Position numbers and translations under genes: made by a program
From: Notospermus geniculatus
Taxonomy: Eukaryota > Nemertea > Pilidiophora > Heteronemertea > Lineidae
Length of the DNA stretch: 64,000 bases
Direction: 5' to 3'
Assembly (NCBI GenBank): GCA_002633025.1
Contig: NMRB01000761.1
Coordinates: forward strand, 98,052-162,051
The notes under the pieces: generated by a model
What the model was told of the DNA's origin: nothing
What the model saw: the letters and a program-made list of their open reading frames with translations, nothing else
Database searches by the model: none
In this document: positions 1 through 13,068 of the stretch, one piece after another
How the letters are laid out: each line of letters opens with the position of its first letter
How positions within the stretch are numbered: position 1 is the stretch's first letter

Positions 1-646
1 TATTGCAAACAGAGGGTGAAAAGAAGAGGGAAAGAAGATTATGGTGTGAGAAGAACATCATGGACTAGGCCGAGGCCTACCGATACATACCCTTATTTTA
101 CGGCTTCCAGTCGGTTGTGTGTTTTTTTTCGTGGGCCACTGTTGCTCTAGGCCTATTCCAAACAGATGGGCAGACACCACACTCTGTGAGAGGATGCATT
201 GGCCATACGTGGACAATGCATCCTCTCACCAACCACCCATTCTCAGTGCCACTTAGGCCTAGTTACCATCCACATTGACCACAACCATTCCACCTTGGCG
301 GCAGAGTCAGTTGGCGTTCGCCTGTCACTGTAGCTAGGCCTAGGCCTATAGATCTACGTTCACCGCCTTTAGTTCTTCAGGGGCATGCCTTATTACCTTC
401 CGTTTTCAGTTATAACTTTATCACTCATTGTTGCACAAAACAACCATCTATTCAGAAACAAATCCTGTAAAGATCCATACCCCCACCCTGGTTCCGTTAA
501 CTCTGGTTTTTTACTTTTGTAAGCAGGACACCTCGCATTTAAATTTTGTCAGTCCCCACATACCTGCGACTTAAGGGCCATCTGGCACCAACATGTGGAA
601 CCAATGTAAGACTCGGCAAAAATGTTCGTATCGTGTCCCTTAATAT
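1..646. other. Non-coding stretch, no gene seen
   Basis: No open reading frame of note, no splice-bounded exon and no RNA gene is visible. The only structure is a small hairpin at 187-228. The stretch is rich in AGGCCTA words, which recur throughout the window and are a general compositional trait here. Confidence 0.6.
187..228. repeat. 15-bp perfect inverted repeat (hairpin)
   Basis: TGAGAGGATGCATTG at 187-201 is followed after 12 bases by its exact reverse complement at 214-228. No terminator or RNA function is implied in a eukaryotic context; it may be the core of a decayed foldback element. Confidence 0.7.
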
Positions 647-785
647 GGAGGTTTAGAAATCAAATGATAAACATAAACGTTAATGACAACGTTATTTTTG
701 TACCGAAAATGCAATATATTGCATTTTCGGTACAAAAAAAAAGTTGTCGTAAAGTTTACGTTTATCGTTTGATTTCTAAACCTCC
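647..785. repeat. Foldback MITE, family M1, copy 1
   Basis: The arm starting GGAGGTTTAGAAATCAAA is inverted at the other end (ends TTTCTAAACCTCC). The centre is an almost perfect palindrome around GCAATATATTGC. TAATA lies just outside both ends. Two related copies occur at 37940-38087 and 38266-38404. This is a non-autonomous DNA element with no coding capacity. Confidence 0.8.
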
Positions 786-1195
786 CTAATAAGGATTGCT
801 AACCATTCACGCGTTTTCTGACGAACGAGCCGTGTAACGCAGATTAATCTTATGACCACTGCCACCAAGAGATATCATTAAATGGTCATTTCTTCATGAT
901 GTCCTCATTCACTGCCTTGTGACCCGCTGGTTACAAAGAGCATGCTGCATAGAAACATAAACCGGATGCTATTTTCCAGTTTTTAAAGGCCAGTATATCT
1001 TCGACTTTGGTCATCGCAATTCGATATCGCAAACTGGCAAATTCCATTAGGATTTGTGGAGTCAAAATAACCCGTTTGTATTCACTGGTTTGACATGTTA
1101 CCGTAGGCTGACAACTGGAGTGTCCTTTGAATCATACCTGTAATAATGTGAAATTCAAAAGGCCTTACCGTATTAATGGATTACTTTTAAGAGAG

Positions 1196-1789
1196 TAAAG
1201 GCCCGTCTACACGATCATACATTTGTTCAAAACATCCTCATACATTTGTATGATGATGTTCATGGACAGATATTTGATTGTGTAGGCTTTTTTCCCAACA
1301 AACTTGAACAGCAACCAACATATGTATGATGATGTTCAAATTTGTGTGATGATGTTCAGGACAAATATATGATCGTGTGGACTGTTTTCCCAACAAACCT
1401 GAACATGTATGATGATGTTCAAATTTTTAGCCGCATGTTTCATCTTGCCAATGGAAAACATCCCCAAAAAAATGTGTGATGATGTTCATGGACAAATGTA
1501 TGATCGTGTGGACGGTTTTCCCAACAAACTTGAACAGCATCCAACATGATCCTTTCTCCATCATACTTCATCATACAAAGTTCATGAATGTTGGACTGTA
1601 GATCGAAATCCACAACAAACTTGAACATCATCATGCAAGTGTATGATGCTGTTTTGAACAATGTATGATGATGTTCAAAATTTTAGCTGCATTGTCACAA
1701 GACAGAAATCGACACACAAGCTTGGACATCATCATACAAATGTATGATGATGTTTTGAACAAATGTATGATCGTGTAGACGAGCCTTTA
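1196..1789. repeat. TIR element with internal iterons
   Basis: The ends are inverted copies: 1196 starts TAAAGGCCCGTCTACACG and 1789 ends with the complement CGTGTAGACGAGCCTTTA, with matching arms of about 40 bp. The interior carries at least seven near-copies of TGTATGATGATGTTCA on one strand and several in the other orientation. The 73-codon minus-strand reading frame inside is made of these iterons and is not a gene. It is a non-autonomous DNA transposon of unassigned superfamily. Confidence 0.75.
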
Positions 1790-1795
1790 GAAATA

Positions 1796-2010
1796 AAAGT
1801 GGAAAATAAGAAGTGGGAAATTTTGGAATTTTGCGCGAATTCTTAATTTCTCAAATTGGGATAATCTTCCCCCTTTTGACAAATTTTCTTAAAATGGCAT
1901 GACATTTTGTCTGATTTTTCGGGCGATATTTCTCAAAATGGAAAATAAAATTTATCCCAATTTGAGAAATTGAAAAATTCGTGCAAAATGCCAAAATTTT
2001 CCACTTTATT
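1796..2010. repeat. Foldback element
   Basis: The left arm (about 1796-1861) and right arm (about 1944-2010) are imperfect inverted copies. The key shared words are CTCAAATTGGGATAA against TTATCCCAATTTGAG, and AAAGTGGAAAAT against its complement near 2000-2010. No coding content. Confidence 0.7.
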
Positions 2011-4491
2011 TTCTTATTTCTTTCTCCCCTTTTTAGGGGTTCCAGGCGGATGAATAGAAATAGTAACTCCATAACGAGACATTTGTTTGAGATGGTACCG
2101 AAAATTGCATTGTCACTGCACATGCAGATGTGAGAAATATTCGGTTAACAGATCCTTTTTTTGCTCTGGCACACTAATAAACCCTAAGGTATAATCCGAA
2201 ATTTATACCGTAAACAGAGAAAATCCTATAATTTCTTATGCAGGGGGAATTTCAGAAAATTCTGTTTGGTGGTTGTTGAAATATGCAGTGTTTAAATTCA
2301 ATGTGATACTTTTTGCACCCCGACATTTATTTCAGTCTCGCATCAAATTTTTTGACTTGTAATTTTGATTCTTTCGTCATGACAAAACAGTTCAACGTTT
2401 TAGGCTGAATTCTATTGGTAATACATGTATCAAAAATAGATACATGTATTTTTGGTAATATCCATATATTTGCATATCTAAAATATCAATAGTCCAGCTT
2501 GCAATTTGTTGAAATTTTATATTGGAAAATCCTTAGGGGGGCATTTTTTGGGCCACTTGATATTTACTAGGTCCTCTCTTATCTATTTTTGGTACAATCC
2601 ATTAAAATCCCAGTTTCGTATCTGGGATTCCTTGGGCGTGCTTTGGTGCACCGGAAGTCCCGCAGCGTCTGCCTTGGCGATTGATGGTCTACGGCCAGTG
2701 AGTTCCTGAACGCTCACTGAGCGAGATGGCGCTTGATGGCCATGGCTGAGCCAAAGATGGCCGCCCTCTGACCTCCCTCAGAAAAGCACCTTCACTCTTG
2801 ACCAGACTGCCTAGCACTAGGTACTCTTTCTGATTTATACAGACCTGTAGTAATAAAGCAGACACACAATTGATACAATTATTCTCACTTCTGGTAGATC
2901 CCATCAATTCCGTACATGTGCCAATTACTCACCATGACTATATCCTCATCAGCTTTATTCTTCATTATTTATTTGAACACTACTTACAAGTCAATAATAA
3001 GTAACATAAACTGTATACTATATTACCATCAGGTGTTTTCTCCCGCTGTTACTCGGAATGTTACACCATTACCAATAAATCAAAAGTTGCGACAGAAGTT
3101 GATCTAATCTCCAGGGCACATATTCATAAAACTTTGCTAGGCTTAGTTACTTCACTAAATTACCCCAGTTTGTACAGGCCAATGTACACCACTAGCAACC
3201 AACTAAGCTTAAGAGGTCACTTTATGATGTCCTGTCTACAGTTTGTTCCAAATGGTGCACATGCCTTTGAATGTTGGATCGGCTAATAGTTCCCAACCAA
3301 TTTTTAAACGTTTTTTACAAATTTTCATCATTATGTCAGTTGCGATTACTCTCTTCAGTTTTTTGGAAAAAGTTCATTATAACTGATCGTTGTGCTTTTT
3401 ATTGGTTTAGTACAACAAACCTAGATGTATTAATCAGGCACTTGGTTTAGTTTGCTCTCCGACATCCAATATGGCAGCAACAGCCGCCATCTTGGATTTC
3501 GAATATTCGTGGGTTCGTGTCAAAGTCAGACCTCGGGGAAACTGAAGGACGTCTGTCGCGCTTCAGTTTGTTTATTCGCAAATTTTAGTTTACAAGAACA
3601 TTGGCTACTACTAATGAGCAATAGATATGATTTGATTGTTAAAACGGCCGTGAATCAATTTGGTCAATACTAATCAGTCATTGATAAAGCGCCTGTGGTC
3701 TGAGACAGGTCTCCAGAGGCAGTATTGTCCCCCAGAGTTCTCCCTGAGCTAATAAGTCATGCCATGCTGTACGCGGGAAGACAGGGGGATGTGACCAGGT
3801 AAGACCTTCCCCAATTAAACCACAGGTGTTCCCTACAGAATATGCTCAGAGTCAATGACTGACGTTCGTTTCACGCTATTGTGATTGAAGAATATCGTGC
3901 ATCATGTACAACTGATATTCTGGAAAGGTAGGATTTCCAACTTTTCATGATGAAGTGGACGTTTCATAACAGAAGGCGTTTCTCCTCTAATTGCCCTCCC
4001 TTCCACAAAAGGTGCCTTACGAGATGTCTCATTAGATGTATTCATTCCCCTTGGGTATAAAGGTATACACAAGTTTGTGAATGGGGTCCAAGCTCACTCA
4101 CGATTCAATAGGTGTCATTAGAGGTTGAAACTATTGAAATGAAAGTGACATTAAGGTCCTGATCAAAGGGGACCCTAGCCGACTTTTTCAATAGGTGTCA
4201 CTAGTGGTTAAAACTATTAAAATGAAACTGACATCCCGGTCCTGATCAATTTCCCATACAAAAGGCATCCATTGTATAGGACCAGGTTTCTGTGTGCTTC
4301 CCTCTATCCTAGCTAGGATCCCCATTCCCACACAAAAGGCGCCCATTGTCTGATTGTACAGGACCTGGTTTCGATGTGCTGCCCTCTATCGTAGCTAATG
4401 AGTCCCATTACATTCTGTGTGTTAACATGGTTAATTAGGTGTGGCGCGACCAGTCCACGCCTTATACTTTATTTAATTTTTGATGACAATA

Positions 4492-5025
4492 GTGAGGTTC
4501 CCCAAACTGACGAAACACGAAGTACGAAATACGAAATTCAATTTCATTTCCATGACGTAATGTATTTCAGGAGATAGTTGGTACCACAAATTTCGCCTGC
4601 TCCAAGATCGTCTTTTAGCATATGACGTTAGACCGATAGAGTTTAAGCGGGTGATCCACGGTTGCGATTTTGGCTTGAGACGGGGTTGCGTTCCTTTGCG
4701 GTTACCTTATATGGCAATTCCTTATAAGGTACATGTAATCGCAAGGGAACGTAACCCCGTCTCAAGCCAAAATCGCAACAGTGGATCACCCGCTTTACGG
4801 TGTAGGCTATACAAACGTTGAATTTTCGTTTCCACTTCGTAGATGCGAATTGAAAAATTCAAAAATTCAAGACGCTCCATAACTCTTTCGGTGCCAAAAG
4901 ACGCACGCACTGGCACGCAGGGGCATTTGTGGTAGCAACCATCTGCAGAAATACATTAGGTTCTGAAAGTGAAGTTGAATTTCTTATTTTGTAGTTCGTG
5001 TTTCGTCAGATTTGCAAAACCTCAC
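4492..5025. repeat. TA-flanked MITE, family M2, copy 1 (carries a nested element)
   Basis: The ends are inverted copies of GTGAGGTTTCGCAAATC followed by the GACGAAACACGAAGTACGAA type arm. TA dinucleotides sit at 4490-4491 and 5026-5027. Other copies are 7369-7690, 16243-16564 and 18549-18932, all with TA on both sides. TA duplication suggests a Tc1/mariner-type source transposase. A 149-bp foldback is nested at 4646-4794. Confidence 0.85.
4646..4794. repeat. Nested foldback MITE with TTA target duplication
   Basis: The two arms, AGCGGGTGATCCAC and its inverse GTGGATCACCCGCT, bound a nearly perfect hairpin of about 70-bp arms. The host M2 copies without it read GAGTTACGG, and here TTA is present on both sides of the insert. 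A three-base TTA or TWA duplication is typical of PIF/Harbinger elements, so this is probably a Harbinger-type MITE; that assignment is inference. Confidence 0.75.
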
Positions 5026-6159
5026 TAATATCAATACAGCAATTTAACGTTAGCATGCACTCAAATCATTGCAATCATCCATTGAGTCACATGGTCTTTC
5101 TTTAGTGCACACGGGTGTTCCAAAAATATTCCTACCATTAGCAAACAAGGAGGAGGGGGTGGGAACGTGGGGGAGGCTTGCAACTTATACGTCATGCGAC
5201 CGGCGGTGACCGCAGTCTACGACCAGTCGACGCCCGTGACTTCGGTGAGTGACCGCGGTGGCCGCATAAGAACGAGCCTGGAGTGTGTTACTAGTTGATC
5301 ACGAGTAACAACGCCATGTCCATTTCATATTGGAAGGCTAGAAAGTGTCGAAGGACAGGACATTATCCAGCAGGGGGCTTAATTTGATCGCAACATGTCG
5401 CGTAACATTAGCACCAATTATGAGGGAAAGGGCCGCGGGGGTATAAACCTTTTTCCTGCTTACAATTGAATTGCCATCAACAATGGTACGAAGGATGTAA
5501 CAGGAATAAACAGAGTAGGGGATGTTATTTCCTTGGCAACAAAAATAGAAATCACCCACCATGTCGTGACGTGGAGTACGCCCTCGATGATTGCAGAACC
5601 TGAACGAGCCTTAATGGGGATCATAACTACGATAAAGGGCAGCATATCATAACTATAGGTCCTAATACAATGGACCCTTTTGTGTTGGAAATTGATCAGG
5701 ACCAGGACGTCACTTTCATTTCAATAGTTTTAACCACTAGTGACACCTATTGAGTCAGTGTAGACTGGTGTGAGGTCTATCTTGTGGAAAGCAAACCATG
5801 AGCTTTGAGGTTACGCAAAGGGTAGCAAACAATGCCGTGGCCAAAACCATAAACAGAGTGTTGAGCAAGATGTTTCCTTCTATTGTATAGGCCTACATGC
5901 CGAAAGTATACAGCACGGCAATGCCTGAGTCCTAGTGAAGGCTACATCAAGATGGATTCGGGGGAGAAAAAGGCTTTTTTAATAGGCACTGAGCACACAT
6001 GACATCACATGTGCTGTGCAATGGTCCCCTTGGGATGCAATAAAAATGCTTAAAATGATGAGTTTGCTGATTTTTAAAAAAAAGACATGTTGCAGTTATC
6101 AATGAATTTGAATATTTCACAAATTCAAAATGTTACACAATGAATGGAGTCTCCCTTAA

Positions 6160-6409
6160 AGGAGTTAGACGCCGAAGTTGTAAACAAGCTGGTTTGTTTA
6201 CAAACATGGTCGGCAAACTAGTTTTATTCCTTCGTAAAGGTGGCAGCACCAGTAGCGCCCCGTGATCTTTAGACTGGTGCCCGGTCCAATGCAACTCACT
6301 CACGATATTCACGTCAGTACATATCACCGACAATAGGTGGCAGCACCGCAGGCGTCGTGTGGATAGATAACCTGTGAGTGAGTGTTTACAACTTCGGCGT
6401 CTAACTCCT
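6160..6409. repeat. TTAA-flanked MITE, family M3, copy 1
   Basis: The ends AGGAGTTAGACGCC and its inverse are flanked by TTAA at 6156-6159 and 6410-6413. The equivalent position in copy B (near 15281-15290) is uninterrupted and has a single TTAA. A second copy in opposite orientation is at 32477-32727, also flanked by TTAA. A TTAA duplication points to piggyBac or Kolobok mobilisation. Confidence 0.88.
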
Positions 6410-7368
6410 TTAATTATGCGGGCAAAAGATGGTTAAAAATATGCCCGATGAGTACCTCTACAATAGCCAGGATGCGGTTCCTTTATTGCATTGTACTCAG
6501 TGATGGAACTACCCAGACTCCGAGAAGAAAACGTGCTTAAATTTCACAGAATAAGCCCGCAGAAAAAGAATAAACTGAATCAGTTATAGAAACGGAAGAG
6601 TTTCCGATGCTGAACAATGGTTCACTCACTGGTCCATTTCATCTCAACTTGAATGAGCCAGGTGTGCATTTCAACATTGATTGTTTGGTTTTCGAGATGA
6701 GTGTCAAAGTAACTCTGATTGGTTTGCCAGGAAGCGCGTCTTCCTGTTTAAAGGAACACGGTATGCGATCTCTTACCGGTATTTTGACTGCCGACGTAGC
6801 GGGAGCCACCTGGCGGCAGCAATACGAACTACGAAAAAAACATTACAAAATGTACGGAGTACATCGGGTCCATTCGCCGACAACGTAGTTAGTCCCTGCG
6901 GTGGGAGATTGGCGCGCACGACGATGGTGGCGCCGGCTGTCGAGAAAAGTGGCTCCTTTAATTTTTGATTCCCGTAGGCGGACATTTTGACTCTGATTTG
7001 GGTCCAATCAAAAACTTACCTTTTCCAGGTAAATTGAAGGAACTTTTTTTCTTCCTTGATTTTGTGCCACTAAGAATCCAATACGCCCGAATAGAAATTA
7101 AACCACCATGTACGACTACACAGGTGTCGACGAATGTTTCTCACTGTCCATTGCTCGGTCTTCTGATCCTCTGAAGAAAAAAAAGCAATTTCTGATGAAT
7201 CTGCAGATTCTTGAAAAGTGGAATCTGGATTAAGCCGAATTCGTACTTCACCGACCATCTGCGACCAAAATTTGGTAACCAATTTCCCCCTGTCAGTTTA
7301 TACTTACATGTAATTACATGTACGTCTTTCACGGAAACCCAGTGAAATTTGCACTTGTTTAAGTAATA

Positions 7369-7690
7369 TTGAGGCTTCGCAAATCTGACGAAACTCGAAG
7401 TACGAAATACAAAAGTCAACTTCATTTCCAGCACCTAATGTATTTCTGGAGATGGTTGGCACCACAAATGTCCCTCCTGCCAGCGCGTCTTTTAGCATAT
7501 CATGTAAGACCGAGAGAGTTACGGTGCATCTTGAATTTCTAAATTTCTACTTCGTAGCTACGAAGTGGAAACGAAAGATAAATTTCAAAGTTTGTGGTAC
7601 CAACCATCTCCTGAAATACATTATGTCAGGAAAATGAAGTCCAATTTCGTATTTCGTACTTCGTGTTTCGTCAGATTTGCGAAACCTCAC
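7369..7690. repeat. TA-flanked MITE, family M2, copy 2
   Basis: Long inverted arms with the family sequence (TTGAGGCTTCGCAAATC at the left, GCGAAACCTCAC at the right), TA on both sides, and a central palindrome TTCGTAGCTACGAA. It lies in duplication copy A. Confidence 0.85.
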
Positions 7691-9134
7691 TAATACTACT
7701 ATTTTCCGTAACCCAAAACCACAAATTCTATTATCACACACCTGTTTGCCAAATAGCAATATCGTCGTCACTGTAGGCCAGGTGATTTAATGTCATGTGA
7801 ACAACTGACAATTTGTCTTTTTAATTGACTGGATGGCACTGTCTACATCGATAGCGATCAGTTTTTATTTCAAATCATACCCCAAACTTGCCTCAAGATC
7901 AATTTCTTAATGTTCATCACCTCAGGTGTGTGAAGTCCATGTATACAACTTTCTATTATGATAAAGTAAGATTGCACCAAAGTAATATTTTCTTTCAAGT
8001 CACCTGCATGTGATATTTCCCTTATGCGTAAAGGTGTTACATAGTTCCGGGACTTGCGCATCACTCATTTTTCTTCACCGATCATCCAAACCCCTAGTAG
8101 GTGTAGACGCCTCCTCTTCACCATCTTCCTCCAACAAAAGATCGGGGAAAATATTTTTCTACATGTTTTTTGAAGCACATAAACGCATAGATTCACCCAT
8201 TGGCATTTTTATTAGCGTTCTCATATCGTCTTTCTGAAGTGTTCATGCATCGCAAACGAGCAGTGGGTGCCCGTGGGGACAGAATTAGCGATATTGTCTC
8301 AAAGAATGCCTTTACAATCGAGACAACAAAAGGAATACGCCATCTATTGTCTTTCTGGCGATGTCAAATGTGACGATGAAAAATGGTTTTATCTCAAGAA
8401 TTCGCTAAGTGGAGCAGAAATCGTTCAGTCAACACTGGTCACAGGTAGCCTGCACAAACAGGCCGTTTATTCAATGAATGGGTAATATCAAAAATAGAAA
8501 ATTAGATAATATCTATTTTTGGTAATACATGTATCATAAAGGAATCAAACATAAAGGTTCAACTACGAACGATGAACTGAGGGATACATGCACTTCATGT
8601 GTTGCCACCAGATGTCTCTCACTGCCTGAATTTTGGCTTTACATATATAATAGGCAGGAACTTCAACTTTTTTATGGTGAAGGGGTACATCAATCTGTCA
8701 ACTTGATGCCTTGAATTCCATTTCTGAGGATAACAGAGCTATTTTCAGCACCATTAGTGTTCATGTGCAAAGGTACATGTACATAAGCCTATTCAAATGT
8801 AAGCAGATGACCCTACCACATCATCGTTCGTGTGGGTTCTCATTAATTCAGTCCTATCACAAGACCAGGTAATCAGAATTTAACAAAATTTGCACTAAAC
8901 ATGAGGAGGGATCTTGCCTATCATATGAAAGAGTCACAATGAAAATCTGTTGAAGTTTAACGGGATAATCTCAAATATCCCAGCAACCACTCAACATATT
9001 TTGATGAAACAAAACCAAAAATCCTTATAAAGTTCCACTCTATCACATCTGCAACAAAAATCTCAAAAATATTACATAATAAAAAGTTTTGATTTTTAGT
9101 GTTTTTCTGATGAGATACATGTATTACGTAATTA

Positions 9135-9441
9135 CAAAAATTCATAAGCGAGCGAAAAATGTACAACTAAAATTTCACGAAAAAGCCTCCTTTTCTCAGC
9201 TCTGTAGAGTGCGTAATATCCATCGAAAAAATTGTTTGCGAACTCAAATTTTGACAACTTGTTATAACTTAATTAACTCCATCGTAATTGGTCAAAATGA
9301 ACAATTCTTTCACAGAACGAGAGCATAAAGGTTGTAGCTAAAACATTTTGTTGACATCAATTAGTTACTTTTTGTCATGAATATGTTAGGACGCTTGTTT
9401 TCAAAGAGCGTCAATAAAGTCGGCATAGGTAGCCCCCCGCC
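9135..9441. other. Spacer between duplication copies A and B
   Basis: 307 bases not shared with the region before A or after B. A short open frame here (9089-9328) has no recognisable feature. No N marks the junction, unlike the C/D pair. Confidence 0.6.
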
Positions 9442-12284
9442 TTAAATTCAATGTGATACTTTTTGCACCCCGACATTTATTTCAGTCTCGCATCAAATTT
9501 TTTGACTTGTAATTTTGATTCTTTCGTCATGTCAAAACAGTTCAACATTTTAGGCTGAATTCTTTATAATAGATTGGTAATATCAAAAATAGATATTTTT
9601 GGTAATATCCATATATTTGCATATCTAAAATATCAATAGTCCCGCTTGCTATTTGTTGAATTTTATATTGGAAAATCCTTAGGGGGTCATTTTTTGGGCC
9701 ACTTGATATTTACTAGGTCCTCTCTTATCTATTTTTGGTACAATCCATTAAAATTCCAGTTTCGTATCTGGGATTCCTTGGGCGTGCTTTGGTGCACCGG
9801 AAGTCCCGCAGCGTCTGCCTTGGCGATTGATGGTCTACGGCCAGTGAGTTCCTGAACACTCACTGAGCGAGATGGCGCTTGATGGCCATGGCTGAGCCAA
9901 AGATGGCCGCCCTCTGACCTCCCTCAGAAAAGCACCTTCACTCTTGACCAGACTGCCTAGCACTAGGTACTCTTTCTGATTTATACAGACTTGTAGTAAT
10001 AAAGCAGACACACAATTGATACAATTATTCTCACTTCTGGTAGATCCCATCAATTCCGTACATGTGCCAATTACTCACCATGACTATATCCTCATCAGCT
10101 TTATTCTTCATTATTTATTTGAACACTACTTACAAGTCAATAATAAGTAACATAAACTGTATACTATATTACCATCAGGTGTTTTCTCCCGCTGTTACTC
10201 GGAATGTTACACCATTACCAATAAGTCAAAAGTTGCGACAGAAGTTGATCTAATCTCCAGGGCACATATTCATAAAACTTTGCTAGGCTTAGTTACTTCA
10301 CTAAATTACCCCAGTTTGTACAGGCCAATGTACACCACTAGCAACCAACTAAGCTTGAGAGGTCACTTATGAATGGTGTCCTGTCTACAGTTTGTTCCAA
10401 ATGGTGCACATGCCTTTGAATGTTGGATCGGCTAATAGTTACCAACCAATTTTTAAACGTTTTTTACAAATTTTCATCATTATGTCAGTTGCGATTACTC
10501 TCTTCAGTTTTTTGGAAAAAGTTCACTATAACGGATCGTTGTGCTTTTTATTGGTTTAGTACAACGAACCTAGATGTATTAATCAGGCACTTGGTTTAGT
10601 TTGCTCTCCGACATCCAATATGGCAGCAACAGCCGCCATCTTGGATTTCCTTTTCTCCACCACATTCGTTTCGAATATTCGTGGGTTCGTGTCAAAGTCA
10701 GACCTCGGGGAAACTGAAGGACGTCTGTCGCGCTTCAGTTTGTTTATTCGCAAATTTTAGTTTACAAGAACATTGGCTACTACTAATGAGCAATAGATAT
10801 GATTTGATTGTTAAAACGGCCGTGAATCAATTTGGTCAATACTAATCAGTCATTGATAAAGCGCCTGTGGTCTGAGACAGGTCTCCAGAGGCAGTATTGT
10901 CCCCCAGAGTTCTCCCTGAGCTAATAAGTCATGCCATGCTGTACGCGGGAAGACAGGGGGATGTGACCAGGTAAGACCTTCCCCAATTAAACCACAGGTG
11001 TTCCCTACAGAATATGCTCAGAGTCAATGACTGACGTTCGTTTCACGCTATTGTGATTGAAGAATATCGCGTATCATGTACAACTGATATTCAGGAAAGG
11101 TAGGATTTCCAACTTTTCATGATGAAGTGGACGTTTCATAACAGAAGGCGTTTCTCCTTTTAATTGCCCTCCCTTCCACAAAAGGTGCCTCACGAGAAGT
11201 CTCATTAGATGTATTCATTCCCCTTGGGTATGAAGGTATACACAGGTTTGTGAATGGGGTCCAAGCTCACTCACGATTCAATAGGTGTCATTAGTGGTTA
11301 AAACTATTGAAATGAAAGTGACATTAAGGTCCTGATCAAAGGAGACCCTTGGAATCATTGCAATCATCCATTGAGTCACATGGTCTTTCTTTAGTGCACA
11401 CCGGTGCAACGTAAACGAGTGTACCCGTCATCGATCGTCCGCCGGACGCTCAGTAACAATTTGGTGGTGTAAACCATTGTCCGGCGGACAGATAATTATA
11501 ACCGCTTGCTGTAAATGGCTGTCCGGGGAGGACTGGGATTTATGCCTAGAGCTGTCACTGAATGTCCGAACTGCGTGTACCGTTCAGATTCATCCAAGTA
11601 TGCAAAATCGAATTCCCACGGCTGAACTTTACCTTGTTATGGTTTCGGATTCTAGTATCGGAAACCATACTGTGTTGGTCATGGTGTCCGTCTGTGTATC
11701 TGTCCGTCTGTCTGTTCAGTCTGCCACAACTGTAACTTTGTCCCTGCAAGAGCTACAGACCTGGATGTGACCTACCCCTAGGTAACATGACCTGAGCTAC
11801 AAGATGGAATGAAAATTTCAGGTCTCCGATACCTGGTTCATGGTGAAATTGATATATCAAAAGTTGAAATTTTGTCTGTCACACTTTTGTTTCTTGAATA
11901 ACTCGTCTCCGAGGCCAGGTAGAGCACTAGTAACAAGTTCCTTCCCTATGTTTTTGGCCCTCGGCAAGATACTGGCATTTATTCTCCAGGGTGAGCATCA
12001 TAATAATATTGATATATCAAATTTGATATTTTGACATATCGGGAGATCTACCACAGTATGCGACTTGAAACTGGTATTACAACATCATAGCTCATCCAAG
12101 GATGTTATTGCAACTGAAATTTTCAGTTTGCACCTGCTCGGTCACATGATATTTGCTGACATCATGGCGAGATTTGATATTCAAATTTGATAACATGTGA
12201 TAAATCAGAATCTGGTGATGGTAGAAGCCTAAAACCTTCACCTACACCTAGGTTATCAAGGATGAGCTTTCAGATTACGCAATG

Positions 12285-12650
12285 ACCTTGAAGGTCAGGG
12301 GTCAAGATCAAGGGAGACAGTTCTAAAATGCAAATCTGCTCGGAATTTCAGGAGAAAACTAATTAGAAGCCTGAATTAACCATCCCCTATAGGTTTAATC
12401 AAGGATCCTGTTCCAGTTGCGCAAGACTTCTCAAGGTCAAAGGTCAAGGTCACAGTCAACCGTCACAGATAACATGAGATAAGTCAGAACCTGGTGATGG
12501 TGGAAGCCTAAAACCTTCACCTACACCAAGGTTATCACGGATGAGCTTTCAGATTACGCAATGACCTGGACAGTTGACCTTGACCTCTGACCGTCCAAGT
12601 CATTACGCAATGACCTGGACGGTCAGAGGTCAAGGTCAAGGTCAAACACT
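12285..12650. promoter_or_regulatory. Cluster of AGGTCA nuclear-receptor half-sites inside the transposon
   Basis: At least ten AGGTCA or TGACCT words lie within about 370 bases. At 12434-12452 three stand in line: two spaced by one base (DR1 form), then a third directly adjacent. Several are preceded by TCA, the extended half-site form known for ERR/SF-1-type receptors. Function is not shown. Confidence 0.4.
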
Positions 12651-13068
12651 TCTAAAGTGCAAGTCTTCTCAGAATTTCAGGAGAAAACTAATTAGAAGCT
12701 TGAACTACATCTCCACACGTTTTATTTGAATTATTTCAATTTATATAGGCTATTAGGCATTAACACAGTACGTATTCATTAAAATTAGAGGCATCCAGCC
12801 CCCCCCCCCAACGAACGATGAATTCAGCAAAAATTTACATGATATACGGAAAATATTGCCATTCCTGAAGTTTGAATTGGTAATTAGGCTTTTTTTAAAA
12901 AATACTTCTCCGCATCGTCGTGAAGTTGAGAACATTTTTTAAAAAAAAATGTCTACAAAATTCGACCAACAGGAAGACGATCACCATAACAGAGTGGTGC
13001 CTAAATATTATGATACACCTGAAATGTTGGAGCAAATGATTTATTATCGAAGAAAGAGTAAAGGTTTG

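Larger units (their letters stand above)
4106..5752. repeat. Segment bounded by inverted CAATAGGTGTCA repeats (copy A)
   Basis: CAATAGGTGTCAYTAG with about 60 following bases at 4106, and again at 4189, is found inverted at about 5655-5752. The pair brackets 1.65 kb. The same bracket in copy B is 11279-14054, enlarged by a nested transposon. Isolated copies of the same end occur at 24715-24870 and 28456-28600. This looks like the long inverted ends of a non-autonomous element, but I could not define a target duplication. Confidence 0.55.
2292..9134. repeat. Segmental tandem duplication, copy A
   Basis: Bases from 2292 (TAAATTCAATGTGATACT) to about 9134 (ATTACGTAATTAC) recur in the same order from 9442 to about 17991. 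The copies are mostly near-identical but differ by whole insertions. A alone has roughly 4180-5066 and the MITE at 6160-6409. B alone has the transposon at 11407-13414, the MITE at 14074-14232 and roughly 14447-15118. No gene is supported inside; reading frames shared by the copies, such as those near 5338-5562 and 6607-6888, lack domains, splice context and codon signal. The pattern fits either a real tandem duplication or two diverged haplotypes assembled in series. Confidence 0.9.

Noticed and set aside
7070-7771. Several frames repeated at 15944-16645
   Set aside because: They overlap M2 MITE arms and each other on both strands; this is repeat sequence, not coding.
11477-11770. 97-codon frame within the 2-kb transposon
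   Set aside because: Made of GTCCGTCTGT-type simple repeat, with no transposase motif.
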